A stretch of 64,000 bases of DNA from the NCBI GenBank assembly GCA_028687375.1, contig JAQUAG010000001.1, positions 62,001 to 126,000 of the forward strand. Direction: 5' to 3'. Under the pieces are notes generated by a model. The model ran no database searches and had not been told where the DNA came from. It worked only from the letters and a program-made list of their open reading frames with translations. This DNA is from Arcobacteraceae bacterium. Lineage in GTDB: Bacteria > Campylobacterota > Campylobacteria > Campylobacterales > Arcobacteraceae. Below, in pieces: positions 42,733-56,310 of the stretch (position 1 is its first letter; the number at the start of each line of letters is the position of its first letter). The position numbers were made by a program, and so were the translations under genes.

Positions 42733-44521
42733 CTAATTGTGGAGGAGTAATTCCCAAATCAAACTCTAAAAGTTTTGTATCTCCATGTTGGATATAGATA
42801 TCTTCATATTCAAATGTGATAACTTCTATTTGAATTTTTGCTTCATTTAAAAACTCTAAAATTGCACTTCCAACTCCACCTTGTTTTTGGCTATCACTAA
42901 AGATATACCATTTTGTTGTGTGAGTTGCTAGTTTGGTTAAAAGTTCCTTATCAAGTGGTTTGACAAATCGTAAATCGACAATGGTAATATCAATATCCAG
43001 AAGATTTGAAGTATCTATAGCTCGATTCACCCCAGCCCCATATCCAATAAAAGCGATATTAGAAGAGCCTGATTTTAATACTTCCCCTTTTCCATGGATA
43101 AATGGAGTAGCCACATAGGGTAACTCTTTTAAAGCACCTCTTGGATATCTTATAGCACAAGGTGAGCCTAAATTTGCCCCAAACTCTAAGCTAAGCTCTA
43201 AAGTTTTGCTATCTCTTGGAGCTACTAAAGTCATATTTGGTAAAAATCTTAAAAAACTTATATCAAATTGCCCTTGATGTGTTTCCCCATCAGCTCCTAC
43301 AATCCCTGCTCTATCAATCGCAAAAGTAACTCCCAAATTCATCAAACAAACATCGTGAATAATCTGGTCAAATCCTCTTTGTAAAAAAGTTGAATAGATG
43401 GTCACAAATGGTTTAAATCCCTCTTTTGCCATCGCTGCCATTGAAGTTACTGCATGTTGTTCAGCAATTGCTACATCCCAAAAACGATTTGGAAACTCGT
43501 GCATAAGTTTATCTATCCCTGTGCCACTTGGCATCGCTGCAGTTACACCTACAACTTTTTCATCTTTTAGCGCTAGATTATAAAGTGCTTCACTAAATAC
43601 AGCAGTTGCCGATTTAGCTCCCTCTTTTGTCTCAAATTTTCCAGTTTCTATATCAAAAGGACCCACACCATGCCAGTGTTCAAAATGCCCTTCAGCTATT
43701 TTATACCCTTTCCCTTTGACTGTTTTTGCATGGACAATTACAGGTTTTCCAAAGTTTTTAGCTAAAGTAAGAGTATCTATAATCTCTTCAATATCATGTC
43801 CATCAATAGGTCCTATATAATCTATTCCCATCTCTTCAAACAACATTCCAGGGGTGATAAGCTTCAGACTCTCTTCAAATCTTTTTGCTAAATAGAGTGA
43901 ACCATCAGGGAGATTGTTTCTGATAAATTTATCTACCCTCTCTTTAAACCCTTGGTATGATTTTCCAGCAAGAAGTTTACTTAAGTATTTACTAATAGCC
44001 CCTATGGGTTTTGCTATAGACATCTCATTGTCATTGAGGATAATAACCACTGGAAGTTTTAAATCCCCTAGTTCATTTAAAGCTTCATACACCATCCCAG
44101 CGGTCATACTTCCATCCCCTATCATCACAACAGGAACTTTTGAACCACCACTTAGTTTATTTGCTTTGGCTGCACCAACAGCAAGTGAAATACTTGTAGA
44201 AGAATGTCCAGCTACAAAATAATCACATTGACTCTCTTTAGGTTTTGTAAATCCACTTAAACCACCAAATTGTCGAATAGTTTCAAACTCTTCCCATCTT
44301 CCAGTTATAAGTTTATGAGGATAGCATTGATGTGATACATCAAAAATAAAAGGGTCAAAAGTGCTATCAAAAACTTTATGCATTCCAATAGTAAGTTCAA
44401 CTGCACCCAAAGTTGAGCTAAAGTGTCCACCATTTCGTGAAACTACATCGATAATTCTATCTCGTATTTTTTGAGCTACTATTTCTAACTCTTTTGTACT
44501 TTTATTTTTTATATCTATCAT
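42710..44521 (-). CDS. dxs: 1-deoxy-D-xylulose-5-phosphate synthase
   Basis: A 603-residue thiamine diphosphate enzyme, first step of the MEP isoprenoid route (its product feeds uppS at 29830). Motifs: GHFSSTLGAVELTIGMH, VAGHSSTSISLAVGAA, GDGSMTAGMVYEALN with NDNEMSI (ThDP/Mg site), and DRAGIVGADGETHQGQFD. The ATG at 44521 is preceded by TTAGGA; the frame can be extended to a TTG at 44536 inside the upstream gene. Confidence 0.97.
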   Translation of the reverse strand: MIDIKNKSTKELEIVAQKIRDRIIDVVSRNGGHFSSTLGAVELTIGMHKVFDSTFDPFIFDVSHQCYPHKLITGRWEEFETIRQFGGLSGFTKPKESQCDYFVAGHSSTSISLAVGAAKANKLSGGSKVPVVMIGDGSMTAGMVYEALNELGDLKLPVVIILNDNEMSIAKPIGAISKYLSKLLAGKSYQGFKERVDKFIRNNLPDGSLYLAKRFEESLKLITPGMLFEEMGIDYIGPIDGHDIEEIIDTLTLAKNFGKPVIVHAKTVKGKGYKIAEGHFEHWHGVGPFDIETGKFETKEGAKSATAVFSEALYNLALKDEKVVGVTAAMPSGTGIDKLMHEFPNRFWDVAIAEQHAVTSMAAMAKEGFKPFVTIYSTFLQRGFDQIIHDVCLMNLGVTFAIDRAGIVGADGETHQGQFDISFLRFLPNMTLVAPRDSKTLELSLEFGANLGSPCAIRYPRGALKELPYVATPFIHGKGEVLKSGSSNIAFIGYGAGVNRAIDTSNLLDIDITIVDLRFVKPLDKELLTKLATHTTKWYIFSDSQKQGGVGSAILEFLNEAKIQIEVITFEYEDIYIQHGDTKLLEFDLGITPPQLAKKVQLS

Positions 44522-44528
44522 TTGTATC

Positions 44529-44969
44529 CTAATCAACTTCCCAAAAAAAGTCTATCCAAGCAGTTGCCTCTTTTTCCATAAAATCTGGTTGAACACAAGC
44601 TGTTTGTTTGTAGAATAAACTAGCTACCTTAAACTCAATATGTGGAAATCTATCGCTAAGTATTTTTATAATATTTTCAATAGTTTCTCCACTATCAATA
44701 ATATCATCAGCAATAACCACTTTTTTATAGCTACTCAAATCTGGAACATTAAAAACAGCACCATTTTCTTTTTTTGTCGTATCATCATAAAGTATTGAGT
44801 TTATTGTAAACACATCTCTAAGATTTAATTTTATAGCTAAAAATTGAGTTACGAGAAGTCCACCTCTAGCAATCCCTACTATCGCTTCAAAATTTTCATC
44901 TTGTAGTTTGGAAGCTAGATTGTTGACATCAACTTTAAACTCATCATACCCATAATAATATTTTTCCAT
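44529..44969 (-). CDS. purine phosphoribosyltransferase (Gpt/Xpt-like)
   Basis: A 146-residue type I phosphoribosyltransferase. EAIVGIARGGLLVTQFLAIKLN and the PRPP-binding KVVIADDIIDSGETIENI are clear. The ending TAWIDFFWEVD resembles xanthine/hypoxanthine-guanine salvage enzymes (IxFPWE). Base specificity cannot be read from the sequence. It sits between hisC and dxs. Confidence 0.85.
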   Translation of the reverse strand: MEKYYYGYDEFKVDVNNLASKLQDENFEAIVGIARGGLLVTQFLAIKLNLRDVFTINSILYDDTTKKENGAVFNVPDLSSYKKVVIADDIIDSGETIENIIKILSDRFPHIEFKVASLFYKQTACVQPDFMEKEATAWIDFFWEVD

Positions 44970-44973
44970 ATAT

Positions 44974-46071
44974 TTATTTACCTAAAATAATATCAAGTGC
45001 TTTAAATACTTTTGTATTTTGTTCAGCTCGTCCAATAGTTATACGAAGAGCATTAAAACCATATCCAGTCATATCTCTTACGATTATCCCTTTTTTAAGA
45101 AGCTCTAACGCTACCTCTTTTGAAATATATCCATCCATATAAATAGTGATAAAATTTGTATACGATGGGATAAATCTTAACCCTTTAGATGTTGCATATT
45201 CTTCATATCGTTTCATTTCACTAAAGTTTTTCTCTATCCCCATAGTTACAAATGATTCATGTTTTAAAGCTTCAATAGCACCTGCAAGGGACAATGTTGT
45301 GATATTAAAAGGTGGTCTTACTTTATGTAATACACTAATGATTTCACTATTTGATATCCCATAACCAACCCTCATTCCACCAAGTCCGTACGCTTTTGAA
45401 AAAGTTCCAAGATAGATAACATTTGAATATTTTGCAATTACATCATTTGGTACAATCTTTTTAGCCCCATCTTTATAACTTGCAAACTCTTGGTAAGCAC
45501 CATCAAGTATCACTAAAGTATTACTATCAATCTCATCCAAAAAACTATAAACATCTTTTGCATCAAGACATTCTCCAAGTGGATTGTTTGGAAGGCATAG
45601 AAAAATAATATCAGCACCTTCTTTTTTATAAATCTCTCTAAACTCATCAAGATTATGTGCATCGCTTGGTGTTTTTAATATATTTGCACCTACTTGTTTT
45701 GCATAAATTTCATACATTGCAAATGTTGTTTTTGCCATCAAAACTTTACTATTTTCATGACATTTTGAGTGGATACAAAACTCTATAACTTGATCACTTC
45801 CAGCACCAATTACTATATTTTTACTTTCAACTTCATATTTTTGAGCCAATGCTTCTTTGAGTTCATACATACTATCATCAGGATATACAAATGCACTAAT
45901 AGCTTTTCTAGCTATTACATCAGCAACTCCATCACAAGTTCCATATGGATTTTCATTTGACGCTAATTTTACTATATCGTGTGGCGCAATTCCATATTCT
46001 CTTACAACTAATTCTATAGGTTTCCCTGCTTCGTAAATACTTACATTGTCTAAACTTTTATTAAATATCAT
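44974..46071 (-). CDS. hisC: histidinol-phosphate aminotransferase
   Basis: A 365-residue PLP enzyme: [47 protein letters not shown], and the PLP lysine in [18 protein letters not shown]. HisC also commonly accepts prephenate or phenylpyruvate, in keeping with its overlap (11 bases) with pheA upstream. Length normal. Confidence 0.95.
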   Translation of the reverse strand: MIFNKSLDNVSIYEAGKPIELVVREYGIAPHDIVKLASNENPYGTCDGVADVIARKAISAFVYPDDSMYELKEALAQKYEVESKNIVIGAGSDQVIEFCIHSKCHENSKVLMAKTTFAMYEIYAKQVGANILKTPSDAHNLDEFREIYKKEGADIIFLCLPNNPLGECLDAKDVYSFLDEIDSNTLVILDGAYQEFASYKDGAKKIVPNDVIAKYSNVIYLGTFSKAYGLGGMRVGYGISNSEIISVLHKVRPPFNITTLSLAGAIEALKHESFVTMGIEKNFSEMKRYEEYATSKGLRFIPSYTNFITIYMDGYISKEVALELLKKGIIVRDMTGYGFNALRITIGRAEQNTKVFKALDIILGK

Positions 46072-47140
46072 CTGCTTCCCTTACATAACTTCCCAAAAAT
46101 TTTATCTCATTTGGAAATATTTTAAATATATTTTGTACCCTAACATCCTCTTTATGCGCATTAAATTCCAAAAAGAATGTAGAAATACCTTCAACAATAT
46201 GTGATTTTATTTTCGTAAGATTAATTCCCTCTTTATCAAAAACATTTAAAAACTTAACCAATGCACCCGCTTCATTTGAAAGTTGTACAAGGATTGACGT
46301 TTTATCATCACCACTTTTGGCATTTAGAAAATTAGATATTATCAAAAATCTTGTTCGATTATTCCCTGTATCTTCAATATTTTCAAATAAAATTGGTAAA
46401 TTGTACATTTTTGCCCCAACATGTGAACAAATAGCTGCACTATAAGGTTCATTCATAGCAAGTTTTGCAGCCTTTGCTGTACTTTCAACAGGGATAAGTT
46501 CACACTCAAGAAGTCCAAAATCTTCCAAAAATTTATGACATTGATCAAATGCGATATCTTTTGAATAGATTTTTTTAATATCTTTTACTTTATCACAAGT
46601 TGTTGCAAATGTATGGTGTACATCAATCATCACTTCTGCAATTATTTTGAGGTCATAATCCCCAAAACAAGTTATAGTATCACTCACTATTCCATTGCTA
46701 CTATTTTCAATAGGAATCACTCCAAATCTTGCTTTTCCACTCGCAACTTCTCTAAAAACACCTTTAATACTTCCAATAGGAAGGTATGAACTCATAGCCC
46801 CAAAACGACTTTCAGCTGCTTGATGGGTGAAACTCCCCTCAGGTCCAAGGTATGCTATATTTTCAGGTAATTCAAGATTTCTACTAATTGCAAAAATCTC
46901 TAAAAAAAGAGCTTCGATAGCTGAACGATTGAGAAGTCCATTTGTATTTAATGACTTTTTTGTAAGTCGTTCAATTATTGATTTTTCTCTTTCTGGTCGA
47001 TAGATAGCTCCTCCACTTTTTGCTTTTACAGCTCCAACTTTATGAACCGTTTCCATTCGTTGATTTAATAAATCTAAAAGCTTATCATCAATTGTATCGA
47101 GTGTTGCTCGTAACTCATTTAGTTCAATCTCTTTATCCAT
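46061..47140 (-). CDS. pheA: bifunctional chorismate mutase / prephenate dehydratase
   Basis: A 359-residue protein: chorismate mutase at the start ([34 protein letters not shown]), then prephenate dehydratase ([41 protein letters not shown]), and an ACT domain ([33 protein letters not shown]) for phenylalanine feedback. The ATG at 47140 has AGAGGTG upstream; a GTG two codons earlier is the alternative. Confidence 0.96.
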   Translation of the reverse strand: MDKEIELNELRATLDTIDDKLLDLLNQRMETVHKVGAVKAKSGGAIYRPEREKSIIERLTKKSLNTNGLLNRSAIEALFLEIFAISRNLELPENIAYLGPEGSFTHQAAESRFGAMSSYLPIGSIKGVFREVASGKARFGVIPIENSSNGIVSDTITCFGDYDLKIIAEVMIDVHHTFATTCDKVKDIKKIYSKDIAFDQCHKFLEDFGLLECELIPVESTAKAAKLAMNEPYSAAICSHVGAKMYNLPILFENIEDTGNNRTRFLIISNFLNAKSGDDKTSILVQLSNEAGALVKFLNVFDKEGINLTKIKSHIVEGISTFFLEFNAHKEDVRVQNIFKIFPNEIKFLGSYVREADDI

Positions 47141-47166
47141 ATTCACCTCTCTTTTACCAATATCTA

Positions 47167-49008
47167 CTACTTAAACTTTTTTTCATTCGCATCATTCACT
47201 ATTGTTTTAGCTAAACTATTTGTTTCTCTTGCAATATGAAATGCCTCTTCTGCCATATTTGTATTTTCTCTTGTAGAATCTTGAATATGATGGATATTTT
47301 TATTAATTTGTTCAATACCACTTTGCTGATTTTGAGATGCTCTAGTTACATCATCAATCAGTTTAATAGTTGCTTCTATATGAGAATTCAGTTCATCATA
47401 TCCCTTTTTCATATCATTTGATATATCTTTTCCCATATTTGCTTTTTGTGTTGCACTTTCTACTAGACTTTTTATCTCTTTTGCGGCATCACTACTTCTA
47501 TTTGCTAAGTTTCTTACCTCTTGTGCAACAACTGCAAATCCTTTTCCAGCTTCCCCCGCCGTTGCTGCTTCAACTGCTGCATTCAATGAAAGTATATTTG
47601 TTTGGAATGCAATTTGATCAACAATTGTTATCGCTTCACTAATAAGATTTACCCTTGAAGCTATCTCATCCATCTCTTCTAATGTTTTATTTGCTAAATT
47701 TTGTCCTGCTAAAACAGAAGTTGTTACATTTTGTGCATAAGAAGCCATCTCAACAGCATTTGATGCAGTTTTTCTAATTGCTGTTGTTATTTGTTCTAAC
47801 TCCGTAACACTATGTTCCAATTGATTTGATTGTTCAGATAATGATGATTTTATTTTTAAAACAGAATTCTCTAAAATAGTTGCATCTCTTTCTAAAGTTT
47901 GTCCATTTTGTAAATTTGTTTTTGCACTATGAGTAAGACTATTTCCTAGAGTATCCACTTTATCAAATACATATTTCATACTTCCTTGTGTATTTCCTTG
48001 TGAATTGATTCTTTCTATAAAATTATTATTTTCATATTTTGTTAGTATTTCTGCAACTCTTTGGACATTATGCCCAGTTGAAGAGATAAGTTTGTTTACT
48101 AAATCTTTTAACTCATTTATCTCTGTACTATGAGCAACTGAATTGATTTTTACATCATAATTTCCAGATGACGCTTTTTGACAAACTTCTTTCGCTTCAG
48201 CAATAACAGCCTCATCTTGTTTAACACCGATAACAGTCGCATCAATATTTTTATTAACTGAATCTACTAAATCTCCTATTTCGTCATTGCTATATCCATC
48301 GATATATCCAACTTCTTTCTCCTCTTTGTTGATATATCTAAAGAACATCTCCAATCCTTTTTGAAATACATCAATAGGTCTAGTCGCTTTTCGTATAAGC
48401 CATGTCATAAAAATAGTGATTAATATAAGTACAGTTACTGCTTGAATTATTAAATTCATAACTGTATTATTGATAATTGTATCTGATTCTTCAAGGTTAA
48501 AAGTCAAATCTAAAACACCTATAACTTCCCCAATTTGCTGATTGACATGACAATGTGTACACTCTTCTTTAGCAATCATTGGTCTTAAAGAACGAATATA
48601 ATGTTTCCCATCTTCATAACTTTCAAGGATATTTTGCTCTTTACTTGCAAATACTTTGAGTGTTTCTGGATCTTTTGTATAAATTACTTGAGGTGAAAAA
48701 AGTTCAATCATCTTTTCACTTCTTGCAACTACAAATTTTTCCAACCCTTTAATATGCTTTCTACTCTTTTCTTCAGCATCTTCTATAATAGTAGAATCAC
48801 CAGTATTCATAGCTGTTCTTAGATTTAAAAAAATTGAATCACTCAGTTGTTCAAGCGCAGCTTTTGCATTACTTTTTGCAAGGTCATCCATTTTGTAAGC
48901 AGAAGTAAAAACGGAAATTAAATTACTTAAAACTAATACTAATATTGTTGGAACTATAATCTTCGTTCGAATTTTTATATTACCAAATTTCTTTCCTACT
49001 TCATTCAT
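47167..49008 (-). CDS. methyl-accepting chemotaxis protein with a periplasmic c-type haem site
   Basis: A 613-residue receptor with helices near residues 17-36 and 183-204. The periplasmic domain contains CTHCH (150-154) in [22 protein letters not shown], a covalent haem c motif as in DUF3365-type and Geobacter haem-PAS sensors. A HAMP region and the MCP signalling hairpin follow ([41 protein letters not shown]). No C-terminal CheR-binding pentapeptide is seen. Redox, O2 or NO taxis is inferred. It lies within the lysA-pheA amino acid run. Confidence 0.9.
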   Translation of the reverse strand: MNEVGKKFGNIKIRTKIIVPTILVLVLSNLISVFTSAYKMDDLAKSNAKAALEQLSDSIFLNLRTAMNTGDSTIIEDAEEKSRKHIKGLEKFVVARSEKMIELFSPQVIYTKDPETLKVFASKEQNILESYEDGKHYIRSLRPMIAKEECTHCHVNQQIGEVIGVLDLTFNLEESDTIINNTVMNLIIQAVTVLILITIFMTWLIRKATRPIDVFQKGLEMFFRYINKEEKEVGYIDGYSNDEIGDLVDSVNKNIDATVIGVKQDEAVIAEAKEVCQKASSGNYDVKINSVAHSTEINELKDLVNKLISSTGHNVQRVAEILTKYENNNFIERINSQGNTQGSMKYVFDKVDTLGNSLTHSAKTNLQNGQTLERDATILENSVLKIKSSLSEQSNQLEHSVTELEQITTAIRKTASNAVEMASYAQNVTTSVLAGQNLANKTLEEMDEIASRVNLISEAITIVDQIAFQTNILSLNAAVEAATAGEAGKGFAVVAQEVRNLANRSSDAAKEIKSLVESATQKANMGKDISNDMKKGYDELNSHIEATIKLIDDVTRASQNQQSGIEQINKNIHHIQDSTRENTNMAEEAFHIARETNSLAKTIVNDANEKKFK

Positions 49009-49028
49009 TTTTTCCCCTTGTTTTTTAT

Positions 49029-50246
49029 TTATTGCAAATACTCTTTTTCTAAAGCTATTAAATCTTCAAAAGTTTCCCTTTTTCTAATAACTCTATCATT
49101 TCCATTTTCTAAAGCAATCTCAACAACTCGACCTCTTGTATTATAGTTACTAGACATTGTAAATCCATAAGCACCAGCACTATAAATAGCTATTAAATCG
49201 TTATGTTCAGTTAGTGGTAATTGGATATTTTTACCAAAAAAATCTCCACTTTCACAAACAGGTCCAACAACATTACAATCACTTACATTTTCCGATTTTT
49301 CTAACACTTCAATTTTATGATAAGCGTTATAAAGACTAGGTCTTATAAGGTCATTCATAGCGCCATCAACAATAATAAATCTTTTTTTACCATTGATTTT
49401 TTCATATAAAACTTTTGTTACAAATGTTCCACTATTTCCAACTATAAATCTTCCAGGTTCACAAATAATAGTAATATCAAGCCCAAAGATAGCTTCTAAA
49501 ACTGTTTGTGCGTATTCATAAGTATCGATTAAAATCTCATCTTTATAAACTATTCCAAGTCCACCACCCACATCGAAAAATTTCAACTCAATATCAAGAG
49601 CTGATTTTAAATTTCTTACCAAATTTGCTACAATATTTACAGCTTCTTTGATCGGCGAAAGTTCAGTAAGTTGGCTACCAATATGACAGTGGATACCAAC
49701 TGGGTCAATAAACTCACTTTTTTTAGCTTTGATATACATTCTTTTTGCAGTATCTAAATCAACTCCAAATTTATTTTCATGAAGCCCTGTTGAGATATAT
49801 GGATGTGTTTTTGGATCTACATTTGGGTTTACTCTGATGCTTATTCTAGCTACTTTATTTAACTCAATTGCAATAAGCTCAACTCTTCCAAATTCAGCTT
49901 CACTCTCAAGGTTTATCATCAAAATATCTAAACTAATAGCTTCCCTTAACTCATCATCTGTTTTTCCAACACCACTAAAGATGATTTGGTATTTTGGAAT
50001 ACCCGCCATTAATGCTCTTTTAACCTCACCAATACTCACACAATCAGCCCCACTTCCAAGGTTTCCAAGGTGTTTGATAACACTTAAATTTGAATTTGAT
50101 TTTACAGCATAAGAGATAAGTGATTTTCTAGCTCTAAAAGCATTTTTTAGTTCATTGTATTGGTTTGTAATATGGTCAAAATCATACACATAGTATGGTG
50201 TTCCATATTTTGTTGCTAACTCTTTAAAATTTATATTGTTGCTCAT
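49029..50246 (-). CDS. lysA: diaminopimelate decarboxylase
   Basis: A 405-residue PLP enzyme, last step to lysine. Motifs: [11 protein letters not shown], the PLP lysine in [47 protein letters not shown] and the substrate Cys in [13 protein letters not shown]. Length normal. It begins the leftward run lysA-MCP-pheA-hisC-PRT-dxs. Confidence 0.97.
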   Translation of the reverse strand: MSNNINFKELATKYGTPYYVYDFDHITNQYNELKNAFRARKSLISYAVKSNSNLSVIKHLGNLGSGADCVSIGEVKRALMAGIPKYQIIFSGVGKTDDELREAISLDILMINLESEAEFGRVELIAIELNKVARISIRVNPNVDPKTHPYISTGLHENKFGVDLDTAKRMYIKAKKSEFIDPVGIHCHIGSQLTELSPIKEAVNIVANLVRNLKSALDIELKFFDVGGGLGIVYKDEILIDTYEYAQTVLEAIFGLDITIICEPGRFIVGNSGTFVTKVLYEKINGKKRFIIVDGAMNDLIRPSLYNAYHKIEVLEKSENVSDCNVVGPVCESGDFFGKNIQLPLTEHNDLIAIYSAGAYGFTMSSNYNTRGRVVEIALENGNDRVIRKRETFEDLIALEKEYLQ

Positions 50247-50276
50247 TTATATTTTTTCCTATATTTTTTAAAATTT

Positions 50277-50305
50277 AAACTGAATATTCCAAGAATACTC
50301 AGTTT
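50277..50305 (-). terminator. terminator-like hairpin between fabI and lysA
   Basis: On the minus strand AAACTGAGTATTC-ttg-GAATATTCAGTTT forms a 13-base stem with one mismatch, followed by AAATTTT. It could end the gapA-fabI transcript before lysA. Confidence 0.5.
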
Positions 50306-50343
50306 AGATTTTATGAAGTTTTTGGAAGTCTCTGACAAAGAGA

Positions 50344-52105
<1,762 letters not shown>

Positions 52106-52109
<4 letters not shown>

Positions 52110-53152
52110 ATTGAGCTTCCTTCTTGATTATTTGTTGATTTTAACATAATGTACCTATTAACTATCTCTACTACTTTTGAAGCATAGCCAAATTCATTGT
52201 CATACCAAATAAGTGTTTTTATCATATTGTGATTGATGATTTGTGTAAATTTTCCATCGATGATAGTTGAAAAAACTTCCCCTTGAAAATCACTTGAGAC
52301 AAGTGGCTCTTTTATATTTTTAAAAATATCATACTTTTGAGTTGCCTCTTGTTTTTCTAAGAGGGTATTTAGCTCTTCTAGAATTAAACTATTTTCTACA
52401 TTCAATACAACATTTATAGCCCCCACTGTCGGTGTTGGAACCCGAAGCGAGCTTGATGAGATAAGAGTTGAATTAAAAGTAGGAAACACATAACTGCAAG
52501 CTTCAATAGTTGTAGTTTTACTTGGAATGATATTTTGAGTGGCACTTCTTCCAAATTCAAAGTTACATTTTACATCCCTATCACTGCTACTTATACATTT
52601 GCTATCAAGTGTTTTTTGATGATTTAAAAGTGGATGTATGGTTACAATATCGCCACTTTTTATTTTGTAATTGTCATCAATGAGTTTTAAAAATGGTAAA
52701 AGAGCTGAAGCATTGCAAGAGCTTGTTGATATTATTTTATGATTAGTTTGTAGTTTTTCTTCATTTGCCCCAAGGATTACATTGATATCTGCCTCACTAT
52801 TTGGATGGGTTAAAAAAATAGCTTTCGCATCAAGGCTAGTTAAAAAATCTCTATTTTGTGATATTCCGCTAGCATCGATGATAAGTTCGATACCTAAAGC
52901 TTTATAATCTATGGTATCTAAGGTTGGATGATTTAAAACTTTTATAGTTTTTTTACTATTTCTGATTGTGTCATTATTGGCTGTAAATTTATCACTCAAC
53001 TTACCATATGTTGAATCATAATTTATCAAATAAGCTATATTTTCAATATTTTGATTTATCTCATTAATCGCTACAATCTCTAAATCTTTCAGAAGGGAAA
53101 GTCGCAAAATTGACTTTCCTATCCGTCCAACACCATTTAAAAGTATTTTCAT
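52106..53152 (-). CDS. divergent second glyceraldehyde-3-phosphate dehydrogenase-like protein
   Basis: A 348-residue GAPDH-fold protein: ILLNGVGRIGKSILRLSLL, catalytic Cys in STSSCNASALLP (usual SCTTNCLAP), LRVPTPTVGAINVVL and IKTLIWYDNEFGYASKVVEIV. It lies between pgk and tpiA, with one- and four-base overlaps, while a canonical gapA opens the same operon. It may have another cofactor or substrate (erythrose-4-phosphate or NADP use) or be catalytically reduced. Confidence 0.85.
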
Positions 53153-54345
53153 TATTCGATGATAAGTGCTTTTACACCTGGTAAAACTTTTCCTTCTATT
53201 AGTTCAAGTGAAGCTCCACCACCTGTGCTTATAAAAGTCATAGCATCTTCATCACCTGTTTTTCTCACCAAATCAGCGGTATCTCCACCACCAACAACAG
53301 TTGTAGCGTAAGAGGAAGCAACAGCGTGAGATATTTTTGCACTTCCTTTTGCAAATTTATCCATCTCATAAACTCCCATTGGACCATTCCAAAGGATTGT
53401 ATGAGCATCTTCTAAAGCTTGTGCAAAAAGTAATGCGGTCGCTGGTCCAATATCTAATCCCATCCAATTTTTTGGAATCTCTTGAACGGTTGTAGCTTTC
53501 GCAAAAGCTTCACTACTAAAACTTTCTGCTGCTATAACATCAACAGGAAGATAAAATTTAACACCTAATTTTTTTGCTTCATCCATAATTTTTAAAGCTT
53601 CTGGGATTAAATCATCTTCTACTAAAGAGTTTCCAATTTCATAACCAAGAGCTTTTAAAAATGTAAATGCCATACCACCACCAATAATAATCTTATCAAC
53701 TTTCGGTACTAAATTATGAAGTGCTTCTAATTTTCCACTTACTTTACTTCCCCCTACAATACTTACAAATGGTCGTTTTGGTTCTTGAATGATATGATAG
53801 AAAAATTTAATTTCACTAGCTAGTAAAAACCCAGCAGCTTTATGTTCAATATCAAAATATTTTGCAATCCCCTCAACAGATGAGTGAGCTCTATGGCTTA
53901 CCCCAAAAGCATCATTAATATAAACTTCAGCCATATCTGCAAGTGTTTTACTAAGATTCTCATCATTTTTCGTTTCACCAAGCTCAAATCTCATATTTTC
54001 TAAAAGTAAAATCTCACCTTTTTGTAAATCATTTGCCATAGCAATTGTTTCATCACAAATAACATTTGGAGCTAATTTAATTTCTGTTTTCAGTAAAGTA
54101 TGTAATCTTTTAGCAATTGGTTTGAGAGAGTACTCTTCCTCATATCCACCTTTTGGTCTTCCAAAATGTGTTGCTATAATAACTGAACAATCATTGTCTA
54201 TGCAATATCTAATAGTTGGCAATGCACTTCTGATTCTTCTATCATCTGTAATATTTTGATATTCATCAACAGGAACATTAAAATCACATCTTATAAATAC
54301 TTTTTTCCCGCTAATATCAATATTTTTTAATTCTTGTAATTTCAT
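53152..54345 (-). CDS. pgk: phosphoglycerate kinase
   Basis: A 397-residue enzyme: [67 protein letters not shown], and [16 protein letters not shown]...[16 protein letters not shown]. It catalyses ATP formation from 1,3-bisphosphoglycerate. Length normal. It shares one base with the second gap gene. Confidence 0.97.
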   Translation of the reverse strand: MKLQELKNIDISGKKVFIRCDFNVPVDEYQNITDDRRIRSALPTIRYCIDNDCSVIIATHFGRPKGGYEEEYSLKPIAKRLHTLLKTEIKLAPNVICDETIAMANDLQKGEILLLENMRFELGETKNDENLSKTLADMAEVYINDAFGVSHRAHSSVEGIAKYFDIEHKAAGFLLASEIKFFYHIIQEPKRPFVSIVGGSKVSGKLEALHNLVPKVDKIIIGGGMAFTFLKALGYEIGNSLVEDDLIPEALKIMDEAKKLGVKFYLPVDVIAAESFSSEAFAKATTVQEIPKNWMGLDIGPATALLFAQALEDAHTILWNGPMGVYEMDKFAKGSAKISHAVASSYATTVVGGGDTADLVRKTGDEDAMTFISTGGGASLELIEGKVLPGVKALIIE

Positions 54346-54357
54346 TTTTTTTGCTCC

Positions 54358-55353
54358 TTAATTTTTAGAGGCATACACTGCCATATCCACAAGTCTTGTT
54401 GAATAACCCCATTCATTGTCATACCACGAAAGCACTTTAATCATATTTCCACCAACTATTTGAATTGTATCAATTGGGATAACTGTACTATTTGTCTCAC
54501 CATTAAAATCACTTGAAACTCTATATTCAGTATCAACTGCCAGTATCCCTTTCATAGCACCAGCTTCCGCTTTAAAAAATGCCTCTTTCACTTCATCAAT
54601 TGTGATATCTCTTTTGAGTGTAGCAGTTAAATCTATCATTGAAACATTTGGAGTTGGAACTCTTACAGATTGACCGTTGATTTTCCCATTAAGGTGTGGA
54701 AGAACTTTCCCTATAGCTTTTGCAGCTCCTGTTGTAGTTGGAGACATATTTAATGCACCTGCTCTTGCTTTTCGTGGGTCTTTTTTATCTTTTGCATCAA
54801 GGATAGGTTGACTACTTGTGTAGCTGTGAATTGTTGTCATAAGAGCTTTTTCAAGTCCAAAATTATCATCAAGAACTTTTACAATTGGTGCTAATCCATT
54901 TGTTGTACAACTTGCATTTGAAATCACACTTTGTCCAGCATAAGTTGATTCATTTACACCATATACAAAAGTTGCAGTGTCATCTTTTGCAGGTGCTGAG
55001 AATATTACTTTTTTTACACCATTATCAAGATATGGTTGAACACTTTCTTGTGTTAAAAATGCACCTGTACACTCTAAAACTATTTCAGCTCCATAAGAAG
55101 CGAAATCAATTTTAGCTGGGTCTCTTTCACTTAATAATTTTGCCTTTTGTTTTCCAATAGTTATATAACCATCTTTTACCATAACATCATTTCTAGTTCC
55201 ATGTACTGTATCATATCGAAGTCCATATTGAATCATATCATCTGTTCCACTTGCATTTGCAGCTACCAGTTCTACATCATCTCTATCTGCTATGATTCTA
55301 GCTACACATTTCCCAATTCTTCCTAATCCGTTGATTGCAACTTTTACAGCCAT
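54358..55353 (-). CDS. gapA: glyceraldehyde-3-phosphate dehydrogenase
   Basis: A 331-residue enzyme: KVAINGLGRIGKCVARI, the catalytic SNASCTTNGLAP (Cys; the usual second Cys region reads GLAP), MTTIHSYTSSQPILD, LRVPTPN-like SVRVPTPNVSMIDL and WYDNEWGYSTRLVD. The ATG at 55353 has AAGGAGAAAAG upstream, so it is preferred to an in-frame start at 55377. It heads the operon gapA-pgk-gap2-tpiA-fabI. Confidence 0.96.
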   Translation of the reverse strand: MAVKVAINGLGRIGKCVARIIADRDDVELVAANASGTDDMIQYGLRYDTVHGTRNDVMVKDGYITIGKQKAKLLSERDPAKIDFASYGAEIVLECTGAFLTQESVQPYLDNGVKKVIFSAPAKDDTATFVYGVNESTYAGQSVISNASCTTNGLAPIVKVLDDNFGLEKALMTTIHSYTSSQPILDAKDKKDPRKARAGALNMSPTTTGAAKAIGKVLPHLNGKINGQSVRVPTPNVSMIDLTATLKRDITIDEVKEAFFKAEAGAMKGILAVDTEYRVSSDFNGETNSTVIPIDTIQIVGGNMIKVLSWYDNEWGYSTRLVDMAVYASKN

Positions 55354-55456
55354 CTTTTCTCCTTCATATTGTTTCACAATGTTAAATAAATGTAAATTAA
55401 TTTTACCGATTTTATCCTATTTAAGCTATAATTTTTGTTAAAAATAGAGGTTTCAA

Positions 55457-56005
55457 ATGGACATTGCAGTTTTTGGTGGTAGCTTTGACCCACCTCATAT
55501 TGGACATGAAAAAATTGTTGATATGGCACTTTTAGAATTACCAATTGATAAATTATTTGTAGTACCCACTTTTTTAAATCCATTTAAATCTCATTTTCAT
55601 CTCCAGCCATATGAGAGATTTGAACTTTTAAAAGAGTTATTTCAATCAAATCAAAAGATTGAAGTTTGCAATTTTGAGATACTACAAAATCGAAAAACAA
55701 CCACCTTTGAAACAATCTCTTTTTTAAAAAATTCTTATGCTATAGATAAAATCTATCTTATCATCGGTGCTGATAATCTTAAAAATATACATTTATGGTA
55801 TAATTTTTTAGAATTAAAGGAACTTGTTTCATTTGTAGTGGTTACTAGAGGTGATAATGTTTTGAAAAATGAGCATCTTGACAATTTTATTCAGTTAAAG
55901 CTTGATGTTAAAGTAAGCTCTACAGATTTAAGAAAAAGTATAAATTTGGATTTAATTCCAACAAAATTAAAAGAAAAGGTAACAAAAATTTGGAACAAAG
56001 ACTAG
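55457..56005 (+). CDS. nadD: nicotinate-nucleotide adenylyltransferase
   Basis: A 182-residue nucleotidyltransferase: AVFGGSFDPPHIGHEKIVDMAL with the HxGH ATP site, IIGADNLKNIHLWYNF, and VSSTDLRKS near the end (the usual ISSTxIR). It makes NaAD in NAD synthesis. It is divergent from gapA and overlaps rsfS by 16 bases. Confidence 0.95.
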   Translation: MDIAVFGGSFDPPHIGHEKIVDMALLELPIDKLFVVPTFLNPFKSHFHLQPYERFELLKELFQSNQKIEVCNFEILQNRKTTTFETISFLKNSYAIDKIYLIIGADNLKNIHLWYNFLELKELVSFVVVTRGDNVLKNEHLDNFIQLKLDVKVSSTDLRKSINLDLIPTKLKEKVTKIWNKD

Positions 56006-56310
56006 CAACAATAGTAAATTTTCTTAGTGAAAAGAAAGCTGAAGATATTGAAACAATAGATTTAAAAGGGAAAGGTTATATTGTAGATAGTGTTATTATC
56101 GCTACTGCACTTAATAATAAACACTCAATAGCTCTTTTAAATTATTTAAGAGAAACTTTAAAACCATTAGGTGAAGAGTTTGTAAGAGTTGAAGAGGATG
56201 GAGAATGGTCAATTATTGATATGGGAGATATGCTTATCCATATTATGACTCAAGAGCATAGAGACAGATACAATATCGAAGAGTTTTTAAAAGAGATCAA
56301 AAGAGGATAA
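55990..56310 (+). CDS. rsfS: ribosome silencing factor
   Basis: A 106-residue RsfS/Iojap protein: KKAEDIETIDLKGKGYIVDSVIIATALNNKHSIALLNYL, VEEDGEWSIIDMGDMLIHIMTQEHRDRYNIEEF. It binds uL14 and blocks subunit joining when starved. The start is a TTG at 55990 with AAAAGGT about ten bases upstream, inside the end of nadD. It is the last clearly core gene before the island. Confidence 0.92.
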   Translation: MEQRLATIVNFLSEKKAEDIETIDLKGKGYIVDSVIIATALNNKHSIALLNYLRETLKPLGEEFVRVEEDGEWSIIDMGDMLIHIMTQEHRDRYNIEEFLKEIKRG

